Assembly (NCBI GenBank): GCA_029532415.1
Contig: JAQOTA010000061.1
Span: forward strand, 186,001-250,000
Source: Marasmius tenuissimus
Taxonomy: Eukaryota; Basidiomycota; Agaricomycetes; Agaricales; Marasmiaceae
Direction: 5' to 3'
Length of the DNA stretch: 64,000 bases
Made by a program: the position numbers and the translations under genes. This document shows, piece by piece, positions 47,104 through 58,842 of the stretch (its first letter is position 1; each line of letters opens with the position of its first letter). The notes beneath the pieces were generated by a model, which was not told where the DNA came from, did not search any database, and was given only the letters and a program-made list of their open reading frames with translations.

Positions 47104-48095
47104 ACTCTTCAAATATTAGAAGGGTGACGCTAAGAGTAGTGCCAATCGATAAAGTCTTCCATTGGAAGACAACCCATAAAAGAAATAGGGCTCAATGCAC
47201 ACCAAGACATGCGTCAAAATGTCTAGGACTTTTAACAGGCTGTATGTGTCAAGCAAGCTATGAGGAAATCCATCGCACAGGTAAGTGCAGGTAGTTAATC
47301 TGGTTATGTAGCCCTTCCCGCTTGAGAAGGGTCTTACAGTAACCTGCCAGTGTGTGTGTCTGGTGTCCATCGCGCTATCTGGTCTCAATCCCAGACTAGC
47401 AAATATAAACATCGTGCCTTGAGAAAGTTATTACTAGATCCCCCATTACTCCGTCTGGTTACCACGTCTGAAGATGCCTTGAGCATTTGACGAACGAGTG
47501 AACTACTAGAGACTGGTACGAGATCTAACAATAGCGTGGATGAGAAAGGCAGACATGAGGGAAGTCCCTGTACATACTAAAAATGGCCGTGTGATAGTAA
47601 AAGTAGTATCATACAAAGTCCTAGTTGTAAGGGAAATCAAATTTCCCCGGCATGTTTCAGCCTTCCGGAATCATGGCAAACTGGTTTAGAAGCACAGTCC
47701 CATAGACCCCCTAAACAGTGCCTCTGCCGAGGACCACCGCCAACCATTAGACTTTCATTGGTATCAGACAGTGGCAATAGACCGCCAAAGCCTAATCCGG
47801 GTTGTCAGCAGAGGAACAGAGCTGTAAAAACGGATAGGTTCATGCTGAAGAAGATGAAGCCAAGACAGTATGTACATGGATTCGTGCGACATGCAACTTG
47901 TACAGGGACGTGAGTGGATGGATATACGGGACAAAGAACCCTGATTCTGAAACCAGACAATTGTCAATGACAAGCCTTTGACATCGCTAGAGACTTCCTT
48001 AACCCATGTAGGCTACAGATTGTCCGCTAGGATGGTGGCAACACACGGAAAGTATTAGCTACTCCGATCATAACATTGACCTGACCACCGCTTGC

Positions 48096-48108
48096 GGGGC
48101 CCATAACC
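48096..48108 (-). other. Primer-binding site of copia B
   Basis: On the minus strand GGTTATGGGCCCC follows the LTR end CTGGCTCAACA, the same initiator Met-tRNA anticodon match as in A, C and D. Confidence 0.75.
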
Positions 48109-48565
48109 TGTTGAGCCAGCATAGTTAAAGTGCACAGTGGGTATAACAAAGTAAACCTCACATGGGTAATACACAGAGTGTTCTTGTAGACTTGAGATGC
48201 TTGTGAAGAGGTGATAATCGAGTAGATTGTCCCAAGGCTTAAGGCCTTGGAATACCAGCTTTTATACACAAGTTTCTGTACATGTAAGAGTAATTACAAT
48301 TCTATGAAATCACTACTAGAAGTAGGTATTTAGCCAATACTAATGAGTCCTTTGTCCGTTGTGCCTCGCATTTTTGGACTATAAGCATCATACTTGATGT
48401 AACTACATACATAGTAGATATCTACAGTGTCATTTGTAAAACAATAACTACATAGATACATTCTTGCATGAGAGCACAAGTGTTCCTAGAGGCGTAGCTC
48501 TATAAATAGTGTGACACATAAACAACACGTCAATATGTATCACATGATATACATCATGTTCAACA
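48109..48565 (-). repeat. 5' LTR of copia B
   Basis: 457 bp. It differs from 33461-33916 at roughly 3% of positions, including a two-base length change in the T-run near 48371. It is followed by CCCCA at 48566-48570. Confidence 0.88.
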
Positions 48566-48570
48566 CCCCA

Positions 48571-48929
48571 TACTCCCTACTCCAAAATTACTATGTAACG
48601 AGACCTTTTCTGTTTTCAACGGACGACGGGACATTGAATAGACTTGACATGATATGAATTGACGGACGCAATCCCTTCAACATGTACTGAGTCACCCCTT
48701 CCCTCCTCGCTTTTTGTTGAATGCCAAGCCATCGGCGCAGGCACCGCCCAGAACTCTACCACCTCAGACGTTATCATTAATATCATCGACGTGAAACGAG
48801 CCGCTGGTGAGGCCGGTGTTTGAGTAGATGTGCGTACACCAGCTTATACATCTTGGGATCTTTTGAACGCACACACATTTTAGGCCCCAAAACAAACCTT
48901 ATCTCCTCATCTGCAATGATTATGTACAA
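48571..48929. other. No gene seen
   Basis: The stretch lies between copia B and a membrane-protein relic. Only short frames are present. Confidence 0.4.
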
Positions 48930-49171
48930 TCATGATCATAGTCTGGATATCTCCTGGGATTGCTATCCACAATGAAAAGGCATTTAGAGAAACCATCCTG
49001 TGGAAACAAGACCTCTCCCCGGCTGCTCTGGATATTCCGCCCATTATGAATATATGTCAACAACCTCATGGTTGTGCTCGATCCAGTCTGGAGACTGTGA
49101 ATTTGGATTTAGGGGCGAAGGGACAATGGAGTCAGAGTTATATGAACAGGACGGTAATGAGTACTGGATAG
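48930..49171 (+). pseudogene. Relic of the last exon of the membrane protein family
   Basis: The frame 48932-49171 encodes MIIVWISPGIAIHNEKAFRE, which aligns with LIIVRISLGIAIHDEKTFKE in the last exon of the intact gene (7506-7733). A weaker match follows through ETILWKQ and HGCARSSLETV against ETILRNQ and CGCEQSRRETG. No other exon of the gene precedes it. Downstream of the stop nothing continues. It is a detached 3' fragment of a paralogue; 48928 is roughly where similarity begins. Confidence 0.6.
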
Positions 49172-49955
49172 TCATCATTGCCTAGATATTCTGTCTGTTG
49201 CTCCCCGTAGTATATACAACAAACCGGTAACAAGATGTACCCACAGAGATCAGTGGATTCAAACCTGCAGTCTCCTGAAAATGACAACATGTAACCCCTG
49301 CCCAGCTAGATCCCTGACATCATATTGCTAGGCAGCCTTATTTGAATAAGATTATTGTTGAGGTCAGCATCGTTCCATCCAGGCAGAACATCCACACCAC
49401 AATATCGCAACGAAAAATTATGAGCGAGACACCCCAACAACCATGGGCCTGGCTCATGTCCCTCCCTTCTCTTTCTTTGAATCTTACCCCTATAGGCAGC
49501 CAAACTGCTTCAAGATTGACGGGGACCGGCGGGTGAGGGAGCAGAAAAGAATCAACCGGTGGACTAGAGCTCTGATGTGAACCACAAGAATTACCAATAT
49601 CTAGTATAGGCCTCCAGTAGGAGAAGAAATTTGAGTAATGTGGCGGTCATGTGGCTGCCATGACGAAAGGATAAAGAGGCAGAAAAACGAGACGCTTGGA
49701 AACGAAACATATGTATTGCGATACATAGGATCGTGTGGACCACGTTCGAGCCTAAACTCTAAAATAGCCAAATTGCCAGTCATATGAAGAGAACCAGCGA
49801 GAGTTGTACGTACCCTTTGATTATTGGTTTACCATTCACTCTCCCAGTTTGTAAGTGATTCAGGTCGACTGAGGACCACAGAGCCGGACAACTACACCTG
49901 TGACAAGCCCATCAATGAGCAAGCATCGATTGACAGACCTGGAGATCTGAATTTG
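49172..49955. other. No supported gene; repeated fragment near 49805-49885
   Basis: Only short frames. Around 49805-49885 (minus) a fragment ending in GTACGTAC, a donor-like sequence, resembles 33075-33160: ACCCTTTGATTAT is shared, as is GGTC-x-ACTGAG. The gene family is not recognised. Confidence 0.4.
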
Positions 49956-49960
49956 AATTG
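49956..49960. repeat. Target-site duplication AATTG of the gypsy element
   Basis: AATTG at 49956-49960 is repeated at 63542-63546. Confidence 0.88.
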
Positions 49961-50673
49961 TGTTAGGATTGTGTGGATATGACAGCCCGGATGGAAGTCC
50001 GAGCGGAAGAGACGGAAGCCGACGTGCCGGAATGGACTAGTCGGAGTTAGAGAGATTCCGAAGACCAGAAGGTCGAACGGATGGCTGGACAATAGTCGAA
50101 GGTTTCGCCAACGACACCGTTGAGTTGAGTTGTCCTTGACCGGAAGGGAAAGGAAGATAAAGATATAGAGGAGATAAAGATAAAGAGACGGAATGAGACG
50201 AATGAGATAAACGGAAACCAAGTTGATTTTAATTCTGAGGAATACAAGTCGTGAAGTATCTAGCTTATATGTGTATCGATCTCCGAGACCTCCGAAGGGG
50301 TTCCGGCGATCGTAGTACCGAAGGTGAGTGAGGAGCGGGAGAGAATGTATGTACAGTACAGAATCCGAGACGGAGGATGAAGTCCCGGAGTCGGAGATGA
50401 ATCGGAAATGAAGTGTCAGAATGGAATGTACGGGATGAGTCATAATAGAATGGAAAGCAGAATGTCGGAATGTAGAGTAAACATACTACTCGGAAATGAA
50501 CAGTGTATATGGATTTCCAATCCGTAAGTACCGGGGACACGACGTTGGAATCCAAAGTCATGTTCCGGAAAGGATCGTGAAGGAAGAGAAACATAAAGTA
50601 GATTCCGAGTATTGGAATCTCCGGAAGGTGGATAGAAGCCTTCGGAAACCCCGGAACCGGCATGGATGTAACA
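49961..50673 (-). repeat. 3' LTR of the gypsy element
   Basis: 713 bp and rich in CGGAA/TTCCG. It contains open frames of over 130 codons on the minus strand that also occur in the other LTR. These are LTR shadows, not genes. Confidence 0.88.
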
Positions 50674-50911
50674 GTATCCCCCTCTTAAGGCTCTCGCCTC
50701 GAGAGCCATGGAGGAAGTAAGAAAAAATCGTAAGATGTGAAAGTTCGGAAGCATTCGGAAAGAAGACATAAAACAATAGAAACGTGATGAGTCAATAGAA
50801 CGTTCTGGAACATGAAAGAATATTCTGGAAATCCAAACAAGGAACAAATAGAAAAAAGATATATAAGAAGCGCACCAAGCGAATCCCAACTTCATTTCCC
50901 CAATTCCTAAA

Positions 50912-52006
50912 ATGTCACCTACACCCTCTCGATGACCAACTCCCTCCGATCTTTTCTTCCTCATTCCGCGTCCAGATGAAGCAATTCCGGATTACATCAC
51001 CAAGAAACCAAAACTCGCCGAATACTTGGCTCGATATCTGGAAGAGGAGGACAAACAAGCCTCGCGCAAATTCAACGAGGACGTGAAAACCTGGAACCAG
51101 AATCAGAACGTTTGGATAGAGGAAAGGCAGGAAGAGATAGCGGAGCATATTGCGGATTGGGAGAAAGCGAAAGCGGATGCGGAAAAGGAGCTGGAGGACT
51201 GGTGGAAGGATAGGGATGGTCGGATGGAAATGAGGCGGAAGCAACGGGAGGCTGAGGAGGAGGAAGTACGAGCGAAGACGGCAGTTCCGGGAAACAGAGG
51301 TGAAGTCCGAACCTCTTGAATATACATTCTCCAACGCTGACAGACAGTCCATGGATATGGACTGGGAATCGGTGTGTCCAACTTGTCGGATGTTTTCTTC
51401 TTCCGAATTTTTTAACTTCTTTTAGTTTTACCCCACGCTGACACCTCATCAACAAATGATTTTCCAGTCCGGGTTCGTCGCCGGAAAGAAGACGTCGGAA
51501 ACCTCAGGAGCTAAACGGAAGGGGAAGGCGAAAGAGAGCAGCGGAAGGGTTACGGATGTGGAGGAGGTCGGAACGGGACCGCTTCTTCCGATTGGTAAGT
51601 TCAACTTGTCTAATATCCGATTTCTTCTAACTTTTTTATAGCCTGCAAGAAATGTTCCGTTGCGAATGCGGAATGTCGCCGGAATGTGATGGCTGGAACC
51701 AACTTCCGTGGTCCGACCAACGCATGCTTCCAATGTCACAAGAAGAAAGCAAAGTGTGTGTTCCCGGACGGAAGCGGAGACGGACCGAGGTTGGATGCGG
51801 GTTCGATGAAGTCCAAGAACTCGGAAGGGAGACGGAAGTCTGCAGGCAGGAAGGAGGTACACTTGGCACCAGAGGTCGAGAAGGATCTGCGGCAGATCAA
51901 CCGTGGAATACAACTTCTCCTTAGTGTTCATGGTGTCGATTTCCCGGACAGCTCGGATGAGGGTGAGGACGAAGCGGAAGAGGAAGGGAAAGAGGACCGG
52001 GAGTAA
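50912..52006 (+). CDS. Antisense accessory gene of the gypsy element: coiled coil + two Cys clusters
   Basis: This gene runs opposite to gag-pol, between the integrase remnant and the 3' LTR. From the ATG at 50912 one frame encodes a coiled-coil-like, Glu/Lys-rich region (KPKLAEYLARYLEEEDKQAS, EKAKADAEKELEDWWKDRDG). A donor follows at 51300 (GTGAAG). Later exons lie near 51466-51595 (basic: KRKGKAKESSG) and from about 51653. The last is joined by GTAAGT..TTATAG and encodes two C-x2-C-x6-C clusters, CKKCSVANAEC and CFQCHKKKAKC, then an acidic tail (SSDEGEDEAEEEGKEDRE) to TAA at 52006. In this copy TGA at 50933 interrupts codon 8, where CGA is likely. The junction of the short exon near 51344 is unresolved. 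A DNA- or metal-binding role is inference from the cysteines. Confidence 0.55.
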
Positions 52007-52012
52007 GGACCG

Positions 52013-54187
52013 TCATCGGAATTCAGTCAGAAGTCGCAGGGTATAAGCAACTGGAGATGGTGTAGCAATGATTTTGAAAGGACCTAGGAATTTCTCAGAG
52101 AATTTAGCGGTAGGTCTGGTCGTTTTGATGTACTTCGCGGAGGCCATAACTTTGTCGCCAATCTTCCATTCCGGCTGAGGCTGGAGATGTCGATCCTTCT
52201 GTTCCTTCATACAGGTTTGGGCGTGAGTAAGTTCTTCTCGGAGCATGGAATGAAGCTCATCTAGATCAACCACAAACTCTCGTGCACGGGCGGAAGCCCG
52301 GAGGAGTGAAAGTCCGGGAGTGGAATGCGATAGGATGGATCTCACCGTTGTCGGTCGGGATAAAGAGGATAGCCGCCAACGCATAGTCGGATGTGTCGGT
52401 TTTCACAATGATTTCTCGATCAGGAATCCAGTGCGTGAGGATGGGAGCATGAGTGAATACCTCTTTCAGAGTATTGAAGGCAGCCTGGCATTCCGGGCTG
52501 AAGTTCCAATGAATGTCTTTCCGAGTGAGGCGGGTTAAAGGAACGGGGATGGCGCTATAGTTGAAGATAAAATGCTGATAGAAGTTGCAAAAGCCGAGGA
52601 AAGATTGAATATCCTTAACTTTGCGCGGCATAGGCCACTTGGTAATGATATCCACTTTGGACATATCCATTCGAAGACCATCCAGCGAAAGAATGTAGCC
52701 AAGGTATTCGATAGTATCGGTATGGAATTCGCACTTGGAGGCTTTGCAGTACAATCCGTTTGCCCGGAGGCGTTTGAGAACCTCCCGGACATGCTTCTTG
52801 TGAGAGAAAATGTCGTCGGAATAGATGAGGATGTCGTCTAGGTAAACCAAAACGTTAACATCAAGCATATCGGAGAAAATGTTGTTGAAGAAGCATTGGA
52901 AGACTGCAGGTGCGTTGGATAGTCCTTCCGGCATAACCCGCCACTCGAATGAGCCGTAACGGGTCCGGAAAGCGGTCTTGTATTCATCACCGTCGGCGAT
53001 ACGCACAAGGTGATAGGCGTGACGGAGGTCAAGCTTGGTATAAATCCGAGCCTTCCGCGGAGCGTCGAGAAGGTCGGAGATGAGAGGGAGTGGATAGTGA
53101 TCCTTTTTGGTAATCTTGTTGAGACCCCAGAAGTCGACGCAGAGTCGAAGATCACCACTCTTCTTCTTGACAAAGAGAACAGGAGCGCCAAAAGGAGATT
53201 TGGATGGAGTGATGAGCCCGGCCTGGAGATGTTCATCGATGAATTCCCGGAGAGCTGTGATCTCCGTTTGAGAAAGGGAATAGATTGGACCGAGAGGTGG
53301 TTCCGTTCCTTCCTCTAACTGAATCTTCATGTCGTCTTCTCCCTGATGCGACGGAAGCTGTTTCAACATTTCTGGACTGAAGACATCAGTGAATTCATGA
53401 TAATCAGGCGAAATGATTGCCAAATCCTCCTCAGAAAGTTCCGCCGCGCATCCGGAAACCGTGTCGGAAGGCGTCATCTGGATGGTGAATGCCTGAGCAC
53501 TGGATTTGGACTTCGCTCGGAGGTAAGCGCCAGCAGATATGAGGGAAACCTTCGGAGCTATAGCAGACGGAGCTGAGAGAAGATCAGCGTAGGAATAGAT
53601 GGGCTCGAATGGATAAGATGGAGACTTAGCCTTGCACCGAGGCGAACTAGGCTGAGGAGAGACTTCCGAGAGCTTGGAAGAGCGAGTTGGAAGGGCCAGC
53701 TGAGACGGAATAGGCTTTGTCCAGAATTCGATACTGTTGTTCGACCAGTCAATTGTAGCGGTGAAGCCAGTTATATCCTAAAACTAGGCTGCAAGCCGAA
53801 TCAAGGTGAGTGACATAAAAGTCAATCGGAAGGATGTCTCCAGAAGAAAAAATGATAGGTAAAGAGGCCATGCGCGAAATAGTGGAACCATGAGAACCGT
53901 TGAGAAGGCGAAGAGAAATAGGTGGTATTGGAATGGTAGGTACTTGGTTACGTTCCACATACTTCATATCTATAAAGCAGTGGGACGAACCGGAATCAAC
54001 GAGAGCAGAAAAAGATAATGGTACAGTAGTAGATGACTGTTCGTGTGTATCAGAAGAAATAGACATATTTGAAGAAAGAGTAAGAGTAAGAGAATTAGGC
54101 AAAGGAAGAGCGGCTGCGTTGAGAGTTACCTTGGTGGAACGATCCGGCTCAACGCAACTCCGAACTTGTTCCAAGGGTTCGGAGTTG
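52013..54187 (-). pseudogene. pol of the gypsy element: PR, RT, part of RNase H, integrase C-terminus
   Basis: Minus strand. The protease region (54174-53749) contains ALVDSGSSHCFIDMKYVE and ends near LGYNWLHRYN, where a small indel shifts the frame. RT (from about 53477) has VLFVKKKSGDLRLCVDFWGL, YTKLDLRHAYHLVRI, RTRYGSFEWRVMPEGLSNAP and the catalytic VLVYLDDILIYS. RNase H starts (KTDTSDYALAAIL) and is cut near 52300. It is fused to an integrase C-terminal region (PEWKIGDKVMASAKYIKTTR, KFSEKFLGPFKI) that ends at 52013. The integrase zinc finger and DDE core are missing. No chromodomain is seen. Confidence 0.85.
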
Positions 54188-55613
54188 CGGACTATTTTTT
54201 CGCCTCATCCGGTTTGGATGTGGAGGTGTCCGAAGTAGCTGCAGCACGACCTTTAGCCTGAGAACCGGCCGCAGGTCGCTTCCTACAATCATCTGTCTTG
54301 TGCTTTCCGCCACAGAACATGCACAAGTTGTTCTTCTTCCGACGTTCCTTCTCTTCCGGCTTCAACTTTCTTTCCTTACCAAGGTACTGGGCAACCGGGT
54401 TGGTAGTGTTGGAAGTCGGATTCGACCCAGAGTTGTTGTTGGTGTTGGACTTGTTGCCAGAGGAGTTGCTGGAAGAGTTGCTGGAGTTGCCGGAACTCTT
54501 GTTGGAGCCACCGGAACTACCGGAACCTCCGGAAGAGTTGTTTGAACGATTTCCGGAGTTGTTGGATCGGGAGTTGGAATTGGAATTGTTGTTGTTGGCT
54601 CACTTCGCCGCTCGGCCCTCTCGGAATTTCTCCCCTTCGCGTACCCAGTGCGTCCGGTCGTATTCCCGGCACACTACATGCAACTGTTTGAGAGTCGAAG
54701 GACGAGCACCAACGTTCGGAAGTAAATCTTTGATACGCTTTGGCATAGCGCGATAATAGGCATGACGGAGAGCGTTCTCGCCGTAACCAATCCTGGCTGC
54801 AAGAGTGTTGAAAGGAACCTCGAACTTTCCGATTTTCTCCCCTTCTCCCATCCAGAGGTTGTCGAACTTGTCTTCGGCTTCCTCTATTGTATCCACCTGT
54901 CCGAAGAACATCTCGAGTTCATCGAGGAATGCTCGGAGGCTGAACATCCAAGCAGGCAGATCTGCATCGGTTTCGTAGGATAGGATTTCGGGTTGGAAAT
55001 ATTCAAGGCACATGCCACGGAGGTAGGAAATGATGTAGTGGATTTTATCGGCATTGGTAGGAAAGTCGAAGGGACGGTGATTGAAAACGATCATACATGA
55101 GACGATGAAGCTCGGAAGTTTGTCGGGTTGCGTTCCGTCGAAGGTATCAGGTTCCTTGACATTCCCCTTCTTTTCCGGCTTCTTCCCAAGGAGCTGGGTG
55201 ATGATTTTGTTGTGCTCAAGCATGGATTGTACGAGTGCCATCATATTGAATTGGTAGAGATCATTTCCGGGACCTCTAGGGAGTCCAGGTCCCCCACCTC
55301 GTCCACCGGAGGGTCCTCCGCCAGGAGGTCCACCACCAGGAGGTCCAGGGGGTCCGGGTGGTCCGGAATCACTGGGTTCGTGATCAGATCCGTCGTCACC
55401 TTCCGGCTCTGTATCCGTGTCTCTACCCCTGTTACTACCTGCTCGGGATCTGCCCCTACTGCCACCTCGAGAGCCCTTGGGTTCCTTGACCTGTTTATGT
55501 GGATCAGATCCCTTGGGTAACGCTGTTTCTGTTGGTATTTCAGTATCCCGGGGCATAACCAGAGCTGTAACTGGAGGAGTGGATGGATGTTCTTTGTCAA
55601 CGGCAGCATCGAA
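54188..55613 (-). pseudogene. gag of the gypsy element, main part
   Basis: Minus strand. Gag resumes after the copia D insertion with Pro/Gly-rich sequence, then the capsid-like core (PDTFDGTQPDKLPSFIVSC, EYFQPEILSYETDADLPAW, RIKDLLPNVGARPSTLKQL). TGA at about 54600 (after GRAAK) likely replaces CGA. Beyond it are an Asn/Ser/Gly repeat and a zinc knuckle, CMFCGGKHKTDDC. Gag ends at TAG near 54188, directly after six A residues, and pol continues in the -1 frame there. The plus-strand open frames across this region (for example 54298-54756) are shadows. Confidence 0.8.
55609..55613. repeat. Target-site duplication TCGAA of copia D
   Basis: TCGAA at 55609-55613 is repeated at 62275-62279. Removing copia D with one copy joins the two gag parts in frame (FPFD to AAVDKEH). 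Confidence 0.9.
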
Positions 55614-55923
55614 TGATGAGCCGGCATGACGCCTAGCACAGAGGACTACAACATTGCTATACTACTACTTACCAGAGAGGAGTTGAGAGAGATAGAGGCG
55701 AGACGTAGAAGCTCAAGCACACTGTAGATTCAAGTAGAGAACTACGAGCTTATATACATGTAGATACCATAGTGAATACCATATAAGGATAGCAATAAAA
55801 TTGTACATATGATCATAAGTAGAAATGATAAATGGAACAATAGTCCCGCATAATATGATGGCGGGAAGTATGAACCGGGACTTTGGATATACCGGGATCT
55901 AATTATAGTCCACGGATTCAACA
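55614..55923 (-). repeat. 3' LTR of copia D
   Basis: 310 bp, nearly identical to 61965-62274. The polypurine tract lies just inside (55924-55940). Confidence 0.9.
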
Positions 55924-58842
55924 CACCCCCTCGCTAAGTGCAGCTGAAAAGCGCATCTGAGCGAATCAAGTGGACAAATAGAATTCAAGTCCAAGGTGAT
56001 CTCTGAACCGTAAGAACTTCTCATGTCCGAGATTCTTTGTAAACATGTCTGCGGGATTATAGACTCCTTCAATAAAGAACAACTCGACTTTGCCATCTTC
56101 AACACACGATTGAATGTAATGATATCGAATATCAATGTGCTTGGTTCGGCGTTCTTGAACCGGATTAGATGCAATGAAGATAGAGCCTTGATTGTCTCCG
56201 CAGATTGGAATAGGACCTAAGTCAATTCCAAGTTCAGAGAGTAGCAATCTTATCCAGGAAGCTTGACGGCTACAATCCGACAGTGCCATATACTCAGCCT
56301 CAGTGGAAGAAAGAGCTACAGTCTTCTGGGCATGTGATTGCCACGAGAAGATGCCACCTGCTAACTTGAAGAAGTAGCCAGTGATCGAACGGCGTTTGAT
56401 AGGATCAGCAGCCCAATCCAAGTCTGTGAATGCAAGAAGACCTCCATCAGAGTCACCATTGTAGACAAGTGAATAATCTGATGTGCCAGCTAGATAGCGG
56501 CAGATATACAGAGCTTTATCGAGGTGTTCCTTCGTTGGATTAGAAGAGAACTGGGAAAGCTTCGTAACTGCATAGGCAATGTCAGGACGTGTGCCCAGCA
56601 TAATGTACAGAAGCGACCCAATCACAGACTGGAATCTGGAGCAAATGGCAGGATTGACTGGACCATCGTTGGGAGTTGGCACATAGCCAGCAGGTAAGGG
56701 CGTAGGCATCCCAAAACATTCAAGGACTTTCTTCAGATAATCCTTCTGGTCAATCATGATCTTATTGCCTTCGCGACGAATGCTCATGCGGAGAAATTCG
56801 CTAGCATCGCCCATATCACGACATTCCCATCGAGCCATGAACTCAGCTTTCTTCTTGTCAACAAAAGCTTTGTTAGGACCCATGAAGAGTGCATCGTCAA
56901 CGTATATGATCGCATACACAACTTCACCACTCTTCGGATCTTTGCAGATGAAGAGTCCAGCATCAGAAGTCAGGCATTTCAAGTCTAGTACTTCCATGGA
57001 CGAGCTGAGGGTTCGCCACCACTCAAGGGCGGCTTGCTTCAGTCCATATAATGCACGACGCAGGCGTAGTACCTTACGTTCTTGGCCCTTGACTTTGAAG
57101 CCTTCAGGTTGTTCCATGTAAATCTCCTCAACAAGATCACCATAAAGAAAGGCATTCTTAACATCAACAGAGGTGATGTACCAGTTCTTGAGAGCTGCGA
57201 GAGCAAGCATCATGCGAACAGTCTCATAACGAACAACTGGTGAGAAGATCTCATCAAAGTCGACACCTTCGACCTGAGAGAAACCCTTGGCAACAAGTCT
57301 AGCTTTTTTGCGACCATTCGACTTGACGTCAAAGACCCATCTATTTCTGATGGCTTTGCGACCTTTAGGCAAGTCACAGAGTTCAAAGACCTTGCGCTTA
57401 CGAAGTGCCTCAAGTTCTTCGTGGCAAGTGATCTTCCATTCCTTCTGTTGCTCAACAGGCAACTTTAGAATATCGCGGAGTGTCCACTCTCTGATGTTAG
57501 AGAAATCAGGAGTATCGGACGTTGGAAGCAAATCGTGAACTGGAACGGCATTGTTCAACAGGTAAATCACAAATCCTACTCCCCCTTCTTGGGTCAGTCT
57601 TTCGACTACGCTTTCTTCCTCATGCGACTCAGTGCTTCCACTGGGTTCTGGAGCAGGCGGAGGTGGAAGTGGACCAGGAATCCCCTTTTCACCACTCTTG
57701 CCTTTTCTAGATCGCAAAGAGCTAGGACGATCAACTGGATGTGCAGGTTCTTTATCTCCAGTGACGTTTCTCCAAGTATTCTTATTTTCTAAGTCGCGAA
57801 CAATATCTGAGGGTCTATTTGGGTTCCGCTGTTCACCAAATATGTTACCAGGTTGCGTTGTACCCTTCCGCTGCCTCAAAGACTGGCGTGGACCATCCGC
57901 TGCTGGCACAGGCGGAGGAACGGCGGGTTCGCCTGGAGGCGTCGGAGGACCAGATTGAGGGAGTGGCACATCCCCTGGCGCAGGGCCACCTGCAGGTTCG
58001 TCAACCTGAGGTTCTGATCTCTTAGAAGGTTCGGAGCGACGTCTGAGATCTGGGAACGGAGTATCGTCCCAGTCGTCATCAGAGTCTTCATCTTCCGAAG
58101 GAATGTTGGGATTTTCACCCAAAGTAAATGGTTCACTACCGACAGGTGTGAAGCCACGAGTTTTGGCATCAGGACACTTGTTGTATAACGTCTCATCGAA
58201 TAGTGCAGTGCTACCTTTGAATACGGAATTATTACTTCGCATGAACAGGAAGCCTTTCATCCCATCTTGGTAGCCGATGAAAGTCATCAACTCACTACGA
58301 GGAGCGAGCTTATTCTTCCTACGATCTTCAGGAATGAAAACGTAGGCTGCACAACCCATAACTCGGAGATGTGAAACATCAGGTGCTTCGCCGTAAAGCA
58401 TTTCGAACGGAGTTCGCCAGCTCAATCGTTGCACAGGAGTGCGATTGTAGAGGTGGACGGCGTGCACATGGCAGAATTCCCACCAGGACTGAGGCATACA
58501 AGCTTCAAAGCGAAGAGCTTCAGCCTTCTCATGAATAGTCCTGTTAAATTGTTCAGCACGACCGTTTTGTTGTTGTGTATACGGTATGCTTTGATCCCTC
58601 TGGATCCCATACTCTTTCAGTACTGCATCAAACTTATCTCCTTTGTACTCTCCCCCTTCATCGGACATCCAGGTCTTGACAACAGCATTGAACTGCGTTT
58701 TAACCATAGTAAGGAAGTCCCTCAAAGCGGGTACTGCCTCGTCTTTCGTCTTGAGCTTGGAGGTCCAAACGTAGGACGTGCAGTCATCGAGAAAAGAGAT
58801 GTAGTACTTCTACCGGTGATACGATTCTGCCAGATACGACTT

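Larger units (their letters stand above)
33461..48565 (-). mobile_element. Ty1/copia retrotransposon B, about 9 kb, split by copia C
   Basis: LTRs of 456-457 bp (33461-33916 and 48109-48565) share ends TGTTGAGCCAGC..CATGTTCAACA and differ at roughly 3% of positions. The flanking duplication is CCCCA. The element reads on the minus strand: the primer-binding site lies at 48096-48108 and the purine tract AGTGAGGAGGAG is next to 33916. Copia C plus its duplicated AGAAC adds 6093 bp. Without it the element is 9012 bp, long for a copia element, because of a large region between Gag and protease. All coding segments lie in one frame, interrupted by six stops. Confidence 0.9.

Noticed and set aside
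49892..50443. 183-aa minus-strand frame
   Set aside because: It lies almost wholly in the gypsy 3' LTR, and an altered version occurs in the other LTR. LTR composition explains it.
54298..54756. Plus-strand frame rich in Leu/Glu/Pro
   Set aside because: It is the reverse strand of the Asn/Ser/Gly repeat and zinc-knuckle region of gypsy gag.
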